From Phoronis australis (taxonomy: Eukaryota; Phoronida; Phoronidae): a stretch of 64,000 nucleotides of DNA. The translations under genes and the position numbers were made by a program. Where the stretch lies: assembly GCA_002633005.1 (NCBI GenBank), contig NMRA01000074.1, positions 501,425-565,424 of the forward strand, in the 5' to 3' direction. Below, in pieces: positions 12,804 to 26,000 of the stretch. Position 1 is the first letter of the stretch, and each line of letters opens with the position of its first letter. The notes below the pieces were generated by a model, which saw nothing but the letters and a program-made list of their open reading frames with translations, was not told the origin of the DNA and did not search any database.

Positions 12804-14018
12804 CATTCCCAGAGGACAAACCAAATCATAAACTGAGACTTTGACAGGCTAGATGTCTCTGTAATCGGCTGCTGGACCTATGAACAAGTGTGAGGCTCAA
12901 ATCTGTTTTGGAGTGGATTCTGTGCTTGTACCTGTGTTGGCATACTGAGGTCATTATCTTATCAGTATGCAGGTGGAATGCCCTGAATGAACATAACATA
13001 AAATGTGGCAGTTTCAGAAAGGTCATTTGTTCACCTGTTACAATGACAGATTTGCATGTAATCGTAAATAACTAAAAATACAAGACAGAGCGGGATATTT
13101 TAATTGCGTAATTAATCTATAATGAGTCTAATTACATTGTAATTTTGTAGGCAAGTATATAGGGGTTAAACCAGGAGTGACCCGCAAACATAATTGGTGT
13201 CGCTTTGGGGGTAACGACCCTTCGGAGTAAAGACCCTTCAAAATATAGAACAAGGAAAACGGAGTTCACATAGTGACCATATTATTTTGGAATAAAGGTA
13301 GTTCAATCGGAGTAAGAACGCAATACTATGTGTACTGCATCTTTATACCAAAGAGCAGATGTAACTACAGAAATGAAATCTTTGGAGAAGCTGCCCTTCA
13401 GAATAACAATTCACCCCATCGATTCGCCGCCATAATATTGTTCTATATACTAGCTTGAAGTTGGCGAATTGTTACGCTCATCGCCTCATGTATCTATTTT
13501 ATGTTCTCCTTGGTAAACAAGACGCAGACGTAAGAAGTCAGAAATTTATTCAAGAGTGTACTTTTGTCTATTTATTTTTCTAATAGAAGTGTTACAAGAA
13601 TGCCTTATTTACAGATTTATTGTCTTGTTATCAACCCACGTTGAGGTTAAACGGAGTCTTGAGTGAGACTATAAAATATAAAAACGTGTCAATATTTCGA
13701 TCATTGACGTCGTCAAATGAAAATGCGATCACTCCACCTCTCAGCGGGGGGTGTGGGGGATCAGTGCACATCAGAACAGAATTTGAGTACACCTACGCTT
13801 GATCACAAAGTTTAAAAGTCCCTTTCACTAGTGAATCTATCAACCAGTATTTTGGGATAACCTGAATGCTTAGACTAGAGGAAGAGGAGGCGAGGGCTTG
13901 ACCGTTTTTCTCAAAATCCTCTAAATACTTTTTTGGCTAAGGCTCTCAAAATTATGCTTCGCTGTCTTTGTAGCACGACTGAACATTATAATACTATCAG
14001 CTGATTGGCGATCAGCCC
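12804..14018. repeat. Right copy of the 1.2-kb direct duplication
   Basis: The copy starts immediately after the N at 12803 and ends where its homology to 12802 stops (GCGATCAGCCC). The arrangement copy-N-copy suggests two overlapping contigs or haplotypes joined end to end. Confidence 0.9.
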
Positions 14019-14712
14019 AAATGCCAAATCGGAGCAATGACGCCTTCCCGTGGTTGCTTGGTTCAAGAACGGCTTGAGTTTATAATTGTCCCTTTGAAAC
14101 ATCGTTTAAATCGTCAATCTCGCCGCTACAAAACTCGTTCCTTGCTCAAATGAGAAGTGATTTTATTCTTACAAAGAGTCCACATTTCGTTATCGAATGA
14201 CTCGCCGTTACAGCCAATGTGTAGAGCTTCGCCTCAAGCGCAGTATAACGTTTTGTCCAAGTCCGGAAATCCGGCCACCTTCGACTAAGGAATAATTTGA
14301 ATCCAATTTCATCGTGTGTCTTTTTTCTGACGAGTTAACGGATGCATTCCCATTTTTTTTAAGTTCGTAAGCTCAACGAGTAGTAAATATTATAGTCATT
14401 TGTGTTGCTTTCTGCTTGACTTAGTAGAGACAGAGTGGAAGTCCCACTCGATTGCGTTGATAGATGTTTAGATGTACACGAGTAAACAGAATGAAGGAGT
14501 GGAAATAAACAAGACTTCAATGCATTCCGGCACTATAATTAAACGAAAATGGAATTTGGCTTGTTTTTAGGATAGATTAACAACACCCATTTTTCTTCCC
14601 AGTAGATGTCGCAATGAAGTACAGAGGGAATATCTTTCGACTTTAAAAATCTCGAGAGGCCAATAAAATTCAAATGCATTGGCCTGGTTAAGGCTGCGAC
14701 AGGATAAGGGAC

Positions 14713-14719
14713 TATAAAA
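14713..14719 (+). promoter_or_regulatory. TATA box of the CBM14/SUEL/TSP1 gene
   Basis: TATAAAA lies about 92 bases upstream of a good donor (GTAAGAT at 14811). Transcription would start near 14740-14750, giving a short non-coding first exon. No other promoter-like arrangement is evident between here and the signal-peptide exon. Confidence 0.5.
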
Positions 14720-14742
14720 CTGCTTGGGTGACACCACACTAC

Positions 14743-14810
14743 ACTTGTTTAGAGACCAGTGGAGGATAGACGAGATTGACTGAATCCAACATATACAACG
14801 AGTCGGGACG
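14743..14810 (+). other. Putative non-coding first exon (5' UTR)
   Basis: The segment between the expected start site and the donor CGGGACG|GTAAGAT has no ATG. The next exon begins after TTGTCTTTTCAG at 17012 and carries the start codon 15 bases in, so a 2.2-kb first intron is inferred. The exact start is an estimate. Confidence 0.45.
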
Positions 14811-17012
14811 GTAAGATAATCTGGGTAGAGTTCAGTAACGCTAGTACCTCGCTACAAAAGCAAGACTTCACGAGATTACGGTACCATATATATTGAGTAC
14901 TTTCCATGAGAGCACGTGATTTTAACAAGATTTTTATCGCCGCGAGTCAGCTATTGAATTCTGCCCCGTTTTGTGGAAGTCTGCTATTCAGAACAATTGT
15001 CCGGATAATGTATGTTAAGGGGTTGCAGTATCGATAGATTTGGGAGAGTGGTACGTTATCTAGCAGAGAATATTGAAACTTGCATTCCTTTGTTCTACTC
15101 TCTAGTCCAACAGAAAGACTATGACGACAAAACTACACTTCCCGAGTAGAAATTTAGTGATCGAGTTTAATACATTGAACTGCGACGCTTTCAAAGACTT
15201 CTGAATCTTGACAATACTCAAGACAACGGTCGGATATACATGCAGCTAAGGCTAATAGGAGTTTGCCGGTCAGGGATAATTTGGAGTGAAACGAAATGGT
15301 TTTCAAAAACAAGAGAGCGTGTATTCATGCGATTGTGAGACTTACAGTTACAAAAATACGCCGTTGGTTGCAACAATATTGCATCCTTATATCACATAAG
15401 GGATGAGACAAATAGCCGAGAAATTTTACCATTGTATCTTTAAAACTCAATCCCCGCAAGCGCATTTTTAATTTGAAACTGGAATGATTTCTATTCAAGC
15501 CGATGGAACATCCCCTGTATATGAAAACCAATTTAAATGACAGTCAAGTCGAGGATATTAGAGAAATTGGAATTTTAAAGTGGTGTTCATATCTAATTTT
15601 CTTCTCCATCACAAAGATACAAAATTTTGGTACACCATATAACTTTCAAAGTATAGAAAAAGCAACAAAAGCGATAGCGCTAAAAATCAGTCCACTTGCT
15701 TTTAGCTGAGTAGCTCTGTGGTGGATTAAGGGGAATGGGGCCATGGCCGCCTAAAATTCTTCCAGATTCCGTTCGTCTGTTCGTGAGTGCGAATGTCTGA
15801 CGGTCAAAATTCTGGCTAATACTCTGCCCTGCCCCCCCAACAAAAAACTCCTGGATCTGCCTCTGTAGCTGGCCAACTATTATAATGCTACCCTTCAATC
15901 CGCTCATGGCGAGGAATGAAGCTTTTAACATAGCCAAGCTTCTGATACAACAATTGCAATTTAACTGGAAAACGCCGGGTAGTTAATACAACAAGGGTCT
16001 CCAGGACAGGCCAGTAAAACTACTTGTTCTACCGACAAACGGTTTGAATGGAACATTCAATGAACAACAGCTTAGTATGTTAGCATTCGGGTAGATGCAG
16101 ATGCAGAACCACGAACCGGGTGTAATCCCTCATCCACACCAAAAAACAACGAAACAAAAACAGTGCGTGACACTTGCTCAATATAAGCTAATGTACCAAT
16201 AATGCAATCGATGTCCAGAACCACAACTTAATAAAGCCCTCGTTTCTTAACTAAACGAACCGTCTAAAACAGAGGCCGTGCGTGGAACACGTGTGAAAAC
16301 CAATAACGCACCTGAACCTTTACCATATTATTACACCCAGCCGCAGGTGAGAGGGTTTTCGCTATCTTAGCATTGTCAAATTCGACCAGTGACTTAACAT
16401 GGAGGAGTTATTGTTCTTCGGTTGTCAAACAGAACTTAATATGCCCGTTTTCTTTGGCGACATGTCACTTAATTTATCATTAGCAGCAAAACGGTTTACG
16501 ATTTAGAGGCGTACTTTTAAATAACGGCGTTTCATAAATAATTCTTTTATTTAAATGTTTTTAAATGCTGCTGTAGTCTTGCCAAAACGGACCGTGTTTT
16601 TTTGAGCGCCAGGCATGACATTAGTTTAGGCGTATCGGAACTATGCTGTTTGAAGGTTGTTGTAGTATACCGAAAGACGTTATCTTTCTCTCTTCTTTGC
16701 ATTTCACTGTCGATGCAACGTCTACAGTGTTTCTTCGTTTTCTGTTATTGGTTGGTGCTTTGCCTGGCTGCTTTTTGCTTTCAACGAATTTTCCATATTT
16801 TGACCAAATCTGGGAAAGACAACTCCCTCCACATATATTAATTTTCCTTACGTCTGATCAGGCTACTTACATACTTACATATGGCAAAATATATTTCAAA
16901 ATGGAACTTGGAGATGCACGTACATGTACACCGTGTATGTAAAACAATTATTGCAGCCTACATGGAACAAGTATAAATATAAAATGTAAATTTGTGCATT
17001 TTGTCTTTTCAG
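14811..17012 (+). other. Probable first intron
   Basis: No domain-bearing frame is visible. The intron contains a small transposon-like remnant at 15716-15865 and ends in a good pyrimidine tract plus AG at 17011-17012. Confidence 0.4.
15716..15865 (-). mobile_element. Short non-autonomous DNA element, CAG..GGATCCAGG family
   Basis: Read on the minus strand it starts CAGAGGCAGATCCAGGA with a G-run after it; its other end, read inward, matches the far end of the element at 59783-60082 (GGATTAAGG..GGGGCCATGGC). It is flanked by TAGCT on both sides (15711-15715, 15866-15870), a possible target-site duplication. No transposase is encoded. Confidence 0.5.
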
Positions 17013-17094
17013 AATTCATGCAGAGCAATGTTCATGAGGCTCTTATCAGCGGTGATCGCCATCTTGAGTGTGGTATCAGGCGCTAGCTTGAATG
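17013..17094 (+). other. Start codon and signal-peptide exon
   Basis: The acceptor TTGTCTTTTCAG precedes the exon and the donor AATG|GTAAGC follows it. ATG 17028 encodes [22 protein letters not shown], a positively charged n-region, hydrophobic core and likely cleavage near VSG-AS. The upstream in-frame ATG at 16992 lies in the intron and is not used. Confidence 0.75.
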
Positions 17095-20000
17095 GTAAGC
17101 AGGCGAAATTACCGTCAAAACGTGTGCTTTTAAGAGTTTGTGGAGCGAATATTCCTCCCTTAAAACACTTTTATCCAAAGGCAAGAGAAAAATCCATTCT
17201 GTGCTAACTAACAACAAAAATATAAAAGTAGACCTACCAAAATCCCACTTCTAAAAAGAGTCCTAGATGGAGCACCAAAATGTCCACAGGATACAAAGAC
17301 GCGGGTTCCTGAAAGACGGAACGCCTTGCTAATTTCAACAAAAGTACAATGTACATGAGAAATTCTTGTGGTTCTGATGAAAAGTTCCTACTGGTTTGGT
17401 GAGTTCACGCAGATCTGTGCTAGACATCGCAATCTAACACATACAAAGCACGTGATTTCACTGGGTTTCAATTGATAGTATAATGGGATAAAGAACAGGC
17501 TCCCAGGCAAAACAGGCTCGAAACCAAGAGTTGCACGTAGAATGTTTCTTATTTGCTACAATCACAATACCTTCAGTAGTGTTAGCCAATTGACATACGA
17601 CGTTTGTGAATACTCGAGAGTTCAAAGAATTCGTAATTTTAACGTGTATATTTGACAGGTCCCGGATCATGCACAGAAAACGACAACCTCTACACCATCT
17701 CCAACAGAGATTGCACGTGCTTCCACCAACTTGACACGACGAACGGTAACAACGGATATCACAGATGTCCCGCCGGTCTTACATTTAACCCTGCTGTTTG
17801 TGTCTGTGACTGGCCGAGAAACTCAGAATGCAGAGGGGCGACGACAGATACGTGTCCCCCGGCACCAACCACGATGCCGGCAACTACGATGACTCCTGTC
17901 AGTAAGTGTTAACTCTATTTATAGCTTTTACTGCAACGTTGAGTGGAGTTTTTGGCTAAGATTTTCTTTTGAACAAACAGGTCACTTAATCAAATCTCTT
18001 CTATGCTATGCTCTCCGGCACCTCTTCAAAGTCTGTCAATGCTATTGTTTGTATTGATTTCATGGTCAAAAACTCTGATTTCGCTAAAAACTCATGCAGC
18101 CTATTTTTGGAAAACAAATATCTAATTTCCGATTCTTGTTTTGGATGTGTCCCTATCTCTTCAGTGCGAGGAGTATATCACCTTGAACTACATGTACACC
18201 ATGGGCCGAGTGGAGTCCACCGATTGGTTTATCTAGAAGATTCATAACCGCAAATTGGATTAACTGGAGCTTCCTCGTAGTTTAACAGTTCTGGTTGGTG
18301 GCCGTAAAAAGGCGGAAACATTCCTTACGTTCTTTTATTTACTAAATTTCAGAATCTTCAGTTGTGTGTGAACATCAGTCGATGTCGCTTTCCTGCGGTG
18401 CAGCAGATGATGTCTTGGCAATAATTTCTGCTACCTATGGACGAAACGATGCAAGCACGTGCATCGGAAACGGTCGACCGGTAAAGACAACGAATTGCAG
18501 CGCGTCAACATCACTTGGCGTGGTCAGGCGATTGTGTGACGGCAAGAGGCAGTGTTCAGTTTTGGCAGGGAACAGAGTTTTTGGCGATCCCTGTTACGGG
18601 ACATTTAAATATCTTGCTGTAGAATACAGATGCAGGCCCATGGAGATTGTGACGACAGCACCAGGTAATGTAAATTCGGTAATACTGTTAATTTAATGAA
18701 TGCCAATGTCATTTGTCTCTTAATGCCATATGTCATTGAGTGAATTGAGTGTTCTTTAAGGTTGTGCATTTAATTTCTTTAAGCTGGCCCCGGTACGTGC
18801 GAGGAAAACGGTAACCGCTACACCATTTCAAACCAAGATTGTACGTGCTTCCACCAAGTAGACACAACCAACGGTAACAACGGATATCACAGATGTCCCG
18901 CCGGTCTCACATTCAACCCTGCCGTTTGTGTCTGTGACTGGCCGAGGAACTCAGAATGTAGAGGAGCGACGACAGATACGTGTCCCCCGGTACCAACCAC
19001 GCTGCCAACAACTACGATAACTCCTAGCAGTACGTCTTAGCTGTATGTCATGGCTGTTATTGAAACGTTGAGCAAAATTTTTAACCAATGACATTTTCCT
19101 GTGAAAGAACAAGTCTCTTCCTCAAATCGCTTCAATGCTATGCTCTTCGACACCTCTTGATCGTCCGTCAATGATGCTGTCTGAATTAATGGTCAGAAAC
19201 ACTGATTTTGTCAAAGAGTCATGATGCAGCGCATTCGTTGAAAAGTAATATCTTATTTTTGTATTACATGTAGCTGTAACCCTTTGTTTTGCTTCTTTAG
19301 TGCAAGGAGTTCATGTTCGAAATAGCACCATGAGCCGAGTGAAGTTCACCGATTGATTAATTTAGAAGATTTATGGCCGTGAATTTAATAAACTGGAGTT
19401 TTGATGTAGTTTAACATTTCCGTTTGAGGCCTTAAAACGGCGAAAACATTCCTTACGTTCTTTCGTTTACTACATTTCAGCATCTTCAGTTGTTTGTGAG
19501 CATCAGACGATGTCGCTTTCCTGCAGTGCAGCAGATAAAGTATTGTCAATAATATCGGCAACCTATGGACGAAACGATGCCAGCACGTGCACCGGAAATG
19601 GTCGACCGATAAAAACAACGAATTGCAGTGCCTCAACATCACTTGGCGTGGTCAGGCAATTATGCGACGGCAAACGACAATGCTCAGTCTTGGCAGGAAA
19701 CACAGTTTTTGGCGATCCCTGTCTCGGGACATTTAAATATCTTACTGTCAACTACAGATGCAGGCGCTTGGATATTGTGACGACACCACCAGGTAATGTA
19801 AATTCGGTAATGCCGTTAGCCTTGTGAATGTCAGTGTCACCTGTCTTTTGATATTACGTTAATGAGTGAATTAGAGTATTCTTTAAAGTAGTATTTTTAA
19901 TTAATCTAAGCTGGTCCCGGCTCGTGCGAGGAAAACGGTAATCGCTACACCATCTCTAACCGAGACTGCACGTGCTTCCACCAAGTGGACACTACCAACG

Positions 20001-23000
20001 GCAACAATGGATATCACAGATGTCCTGCAGGTCTCACATTCAACCCTGCTGTCTGTGTGTGTGACTGGCCGAGGAACTCGGAATGTAGAGGTGCGGCCAC
20101 AGACACATGTCCACCTGGACCGACCAAGATGCCAACAACTACAGTGCCATCTAACCGTAAGTATTAAACGTTACATTGCTTTTTTGGTTCAAAATCAATT
20201 GAACTTTTCACCACCGTGCAACACAGTATTTTATTAACTGGCAAGTTTAATTCGTTGAAGCTGGTCCCGGCTCGTGCGAGGAAAACGGTAATCGCTACAC
20301 CATCTCTAACCGAGATTGCACGTGCTTCCACCAAGTGGACACAACCAACGGTAACAACGGATATCACAGATGTCCCGCCGGTCTCACATTCAATCCTGCT
20401 GTTTGTGTCTGCGACTGGCCGAGGAACTCAGAATGTAGAGGAGCGACGACAGATACGTGTCCCCCGATACCAACCACGCTGCCAACATCTACGATAACTC
20501 CTACCAGTAAGTCTTAGCTGTATGTCCTGGCTGTTACTGAAACGTTGAGCCACGTCTTTAGCCAATGAGATTTTTCTGTGAAAGAACAAGTCTTTTCCTC
20601 AAATCGCTTCAATGCTAAGCTCTTCGACACCTCTTGATCGTCCGTCAATGATATTGTCTGAATTTATGGTCAGAAACACTGATTTTGTTAAAGAGTCATG
20701 ATGCAGCGCATTCGTTGAAAAGTAATATCTTTTTTTGTATTAGCTGTAACCCTTTCTTTTGCTTCTTCAGTTCAAGTAGTTCATGTTCGAAATAGCACCA
20801 TGGGCCGAGGGAAGTTCATCAATTGGTTAATTCAGAAAATTCACGGCCGTGAATTTGATAAACTGTTGTAGTTTAACATTTCCGTTTGAGGCCTTAAAAC
20901 GGCGGAAGCATTCCTTACGTTCTTTCGTTTACTACATTTCAGCATCTTCAGTTGTTTGTGAACATCAGACAATGTCGCTTTCCTGCAGTGCAGCAGATAA
21001 AGTATTGTCAATAATTTCGGCAACCTATGGACGAAACGATGCCAGCACGTGTACCGGAAATGGTCGACCCATAAAAACAACGAATTGCAGTGCCTCAACA
21101 TCACTTGGCGTGGTCAGGCGATTATGCGACGGCAAACGACAATGCTCAGTCTTGGCAGGAAACACAGTTTTTGGCGATCCCTGTCGAGGGACATTTAAAT
21201 ACCTTACTGTCGAATACAGATGCAGGCGCTTAGATATTGTGACGACACCACCAGGTAATGTGAATTCGGTAATGCCTTTAACCTTGTGAATGTCAGTGTC
21301 ACCTGTCTTTTCATATTACGTTAATGAGTGAATTACAGTATTCTTTAAACAAGTATTTTTAATTTATTTAAGCTGGTCCCGGATCGTGCGAGGAAAACGG
21401 TAATCGCTACACCATCTCTAACCGAGACTGCACGTGCTTCCACCAAGTGGACACTACCAACGGCAACAACGGATATCACAGATGTCCCGCCGGTCTCACT
21501 TTCAACCCTGCTGTCTGTGTGTGTGACTGGCCGAGGAACTCGGAATGTAGTGGTGCAGCAACAGATACGTGTCCACCTGGACCGACCACCTTGCAAACAA
21601 CTACAGTGCCATCTAACAGTAAGTGTTAAGCATGACACTGCCTTTTGGGACATAATCGAGTTAAATTTTCAGCACCATACAGCACAGAATTTTAATAACT
21701 GGCATGCTTAATTCGTTTAAGCTGGTCCCGGCTCGTGCGAGGAAAACGGTAATCGCTACACCATCTCTAACCGAGACTGCACGTGCTTCCACCAAGTGGA
21801 CACGACAAACGGTAACAGTGGATACCACAGATGTCCTTCGGGTCTCACATTCAACCCTGCTGTTTGTGTTTGTGACTGGCCGGGGAATTCTGAGTGTAGA
21901 GGAGCAGCCACAGACACGTGTCCACCAGGATCAACCACGTCACTTCCTCCAGGTAATGAGGTGAATTGTAAAAGAATGCACACCAAACGAGATTAACGAT
22001 GATCAAGAGAACATGAAGAAAAGTTGTCGTTGAAAGTTAGAAAACGCCCTCCGTAATAATTCTTAATCGACAGTATCTACAGTCGTATGAGTTTTGTCGT
22101 GTGTTTGTTTCCACCTGCTCGTCATCAATTAAAAACTGACTCTTCCGCACGCTTTTTGGTGAAACGGTACTAAAAATCACCATTTGTAACGAAAAAAATC
22201 TCTTACCGGCACTGAGCTCTTTTTAAAAACGGAAGATAATACAAATCTCTTGGAAATACTTTGTAAATTTCAATAGCAAAATCTCCCGAAAATGGCAAAA
22301 GGTTAGCCAACTGAAGCAAAAATATTACTGTAACAAGTAGGCTGAATTTAAAAGTGAGATAACTTGAAAGTGCTGCTAGTCTTTAAACAACCTTTAATGA
22401 GGGCATTGAAACTCCCAAGAAATATGCAAAAATCGCTAACCAATACCTACTTTTCGTTACAGTTAATGGCGGCTGGTCCGATTGGTCCGAGTGGGAAGAA
22501 TGCAGCGCCTCCTGTGGTGGCGGAACGCAATCTCGTATTCGCTTGTGCAACAATCCAGTCCCAGCCAACGGCGGTGCCAACTGTGCTGGAGTCGACATGG
22601 AGCAGAGAGAATGCAACACGCTTGGCTGTCCAGGTACGATGCGCACGTCAAAGCACATTGCCAANACAGGGAGCAGAGAGAATGCAACACGCACGGCTGT
22701 CCAGGTACGATGCGCACGTCAAAGCACATTGCCAAGTAAGACACCGTCTTGAAGCAATTCAGACATGTCTGTGGCTTACGAGGCAGCAACTCCACTTCGA
22801 CAAAACGCGCCTATATGCGCTTAAGAGCTAAACTTTGCCCTGTTCATCTTCTCGAAAGCGAAAAAGAACGAGACCTGTCTCAAAATATTCCTCATCGAGA
22901 TAGGGCTTGCTTTCTTTTACCCAACCCTCATCAGGTCAAGAAACGTGTAGCAAAATTGTTGATTTTATTTGGGTTGGCCATCCTTGAAGCTAGGAAAATA

Positions 23001-26000
23001 TTGCACAACGGTAATTATTTCTCGTGAGTACGCAGACCAGCTGTTGGTTTTGTCTTTTCGGTTAAAACCTCGAAATATGTCTAAAGCGACAACTGACCTG
23101 GGTGAAATTCATCTTTAAGTTGAACCCTATTTAGACGGTTGCCATAACTGATACTAACTCTCGTATCGCCACGAGTTTAGAGTAATGCTACTAATATGTA
23201 GGCCTATGGAGATTGATTGATTCGTCTAAAGCGGTAGTCACGGTTTCAGATTTAGACTTTGCAAACAATTTTTAACGTCTTCCAAACTTTTGAAAATCGA
23301 CATTGGTAAATAAACATTCTTGTATCAAACAATTATTCTAGTGGTAGTTTAAATCTATTCGTAGGTTAAGCGGTATTAGGTACAGTGTCTACACTAGAAA
23401 CTGTTCTGAAGACTGTAACCATCTGCAAAGTATAAACCTTTCCTGAACTCAGCCAGATGGCGTCTGGAGTCATTAGTCCCGTGTGGCCAGTTGTCATTGA
23501 TTCGCAAAAATTTCTCTTATTGGTCACTGGAAAAGCAAAGCAATTTCACACCCGTCTTTTCCCGGATGGACCGAACCTCATGCGTGGGCATACCACATTC
23601 ATGTGATACTCTTCTCCTAGTGATTTAATACGTACAGTGTATTGTGATTCATGTGATGTACATACGTTATGGGTGATTATGTATTACGGACCGTGCTGGA
23701 GCTAAAGAAATGGGATAGAAAAATTACGTTTATTGACGAAAAGTTTCGCAGTTCTGTCAGATGTCGCCATCATGGAGTTGGTGAACATCTTTTGTGAAAC
23801 AACGAATATTTTCCTTCAATAACCTCTCTCTTATGGATGATAATTCATTTCGCAGTCAATGGCGGTTGGGCAGACTGGTCTCAGTGGGGGAACTGCAGTG
23901 CCACTTGTGGTGGCGGGCGCCAAATAAGAGTGAGGTCCTGCACCAATCCATCTCCTGCCAATGGGGGCGCTGGTTGTCAAGGACTTAGTTTGGAGGACAG
24001 ATTCTGTAACGTGCAACCATGTCCAGGTACTCTGAATTTCTTCTCAAAGTCACATGTAAGCGATTGAAACTGATAGAAATCTTTAATAACGATTCCATTC
24101 CGTGCAGTATTAGTTGTTGTCCATAAAACTAATAGAAAAACTGTTTACGATTGATGACGTCTGACTGGAGTTGAGCGAAATTTTTGTTACGGTAAATGTC
24201 TATGTATATGTGAACGCAAACATAAATGTAATCGTACTCAATTAGTCGTTTCACTTATGCTCACTTTGAAGCCTTAAGTGGTGTATTTTATAAGCGTATT
24301 ACGAGTAACAGGTTAGAATGCATCCTGCAAGTGAATCAGTAAATTCAAGAGTTGTAAACCAGCTGTTACCACTCCACAGACTATTGCAAGACACACATCA
24401 CTCTTGTTTTTGAATCTGAACGACTACACCCGGCACTCTTACACCAAGCAATTTTTGTGCATGTGACCGGAAAACAATACATAAAAACAGGGCTGCACAC
24501 TTCTGTCCCTTTAGTGGATAAAAAAGCGACCCGTGGCGAGAGTGCCCGTATGAAGTCAGTGTTGAAGGTATTTGTGCGTTATAATTGTTTTAGTGGCGTG
24601 TGGTAAGTGTTGATGTCCATTCCTCTAAAACCACCATTCTGCATCCTGACTACATCTACCAATTATAGCAACAATGACAACAGCGTCCCCGTGCTTGCAT
24701 TGTGGTCGGTATGTCGGTTGCATTAAAAGTAGTAAATGAAAGTATACAAATGGTATGCAAGTCCACGTACTGTACATGTAAGGTAGACAGAACGGATGTG
24801 TCATCTTTTTTTGGTGTTAGGGTTTATGAGACGACCACTAACGACTGTCAGGAGGTGTTCCAAATTATACGATGTAAACTCTCACCTGAGTGAATTTCTG
24901 CGATCAATGGTCTTTACACATTCTGTCCACTGTACGCTACAAAATAGGTAGATTTATTCCTTGTAAGCAAGCCACCGGTCCCTTACACATACATGTACAC
25001 TCACATGCGTACAAACACACGGTTTTAGCGTTTACAAGTTTATAATTGCCCTCTTAAGCTTACCACTGGTCGTCTTCGGTTTAGTCAATGGTGGATGGTC
25101 TGGTTGGAGTATCTGGGGAACCTGCAGCGCGATCTGTGGAGGAGGTTCTCAGTCGAGGTCGAGGTCGTGCACAAATCCTGCCCCTGCCTTCGGTGGTGAA
25201 GATTGCGCGGGTTCTTCAACTCAGGAAAGGGACTGCGGCACTTTGCCCTGTCCCGGTAGGTTCAAATCATTTCTAACCAAGGAACTACCCGGACTGCATG
25301 TTTTCCCGAGTGAATTCCATTGAAATATGGGTATTTTAAACATCAGAATTTTATTATCAAAAGGGTACTCCTTGGCTTGTTGTTGGGAAGGAAAGTGGTT
25401 CAGTTTGAACTGGAATGAAACAGATGTGCATCGGAGACAAATGCTTGAAATTATATTCCAAGCACACCACTAAGATCACACTTAATTAAACTGTAAGCTG
25501 GAAACCACAAATTTTCCTAAGCAAGGAATAATTTTGACTTAGTGGAAACATTAGCTGCGGGCATATACACACGGCGGACATTTTTGAATGAATAACTTGA
25601 ATAAAGCTAAGGTCAACAGAGTATGTAGGCGCTAAAAGCGAATGTTACGTGAGATGTTTGTTACATGTACATCGAGAAATAAAGAGGTTATCATTTTACA
25701 AGATCAATGGTTGAAAAGGGTTATCAGCAAAAAGTTAGACCAGTTGATGCTAATTGCCGCATATAAAGGTTACATGGCATGGCGTGTGTTGTTCCACTCA
25801 ACCCGACTCAGTAGAAAGCAGAGTTATCGGAAACAATTTTATTTTATTCTTTCAATGTAGTTAATGGCGGCTGGTCTAACTGGACCTCCTGGGGGACATG
25901 CAGCGCCACTTGCGGTGGCGGGAAACAGTCCAGATCAAGAGCATGTAACAATCCTGCACCGGCAAACGGTGGCGCACAGTGTGTTGGCGACGGAGTGGAA

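Larger units (their letters stand above)
17659..21952 (+). other. N-terminal block of six CBM14 and three SUEL exons
   Basis: CBM14 exons: 17659-17901, 18784-19029, 19911-20156, 20261-20506, 21373-21618, 21722-21952. SUEL exons: 18353-18664, 19481-19792, 20943-21254. CBM14 copies share C-E-E-N-G-N-x-Y-T-I-S-N-x-D-C-T-C, then [16 protein letters not shown] and [10 protein letters not shown], the cysteine and CDWP pattern of peritrophin-type chitin-binding domains, with a Thr/Pro-rich linker after each. SUEL copies carry [18 protein letters not shown] and GDPCxGTFKYL, the YGR and DPC motifs of sea-urchin-egg-lectin domains. All junctions are phase 1. Confidence 0.85.

Noticed and set aside
12404-13802. 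Two identical 60-codon frames as a small duplicated gene
   Set aside because: They lie in the N-flanked duplicate, have no domain or splice context, and identity is explained by the duplication.
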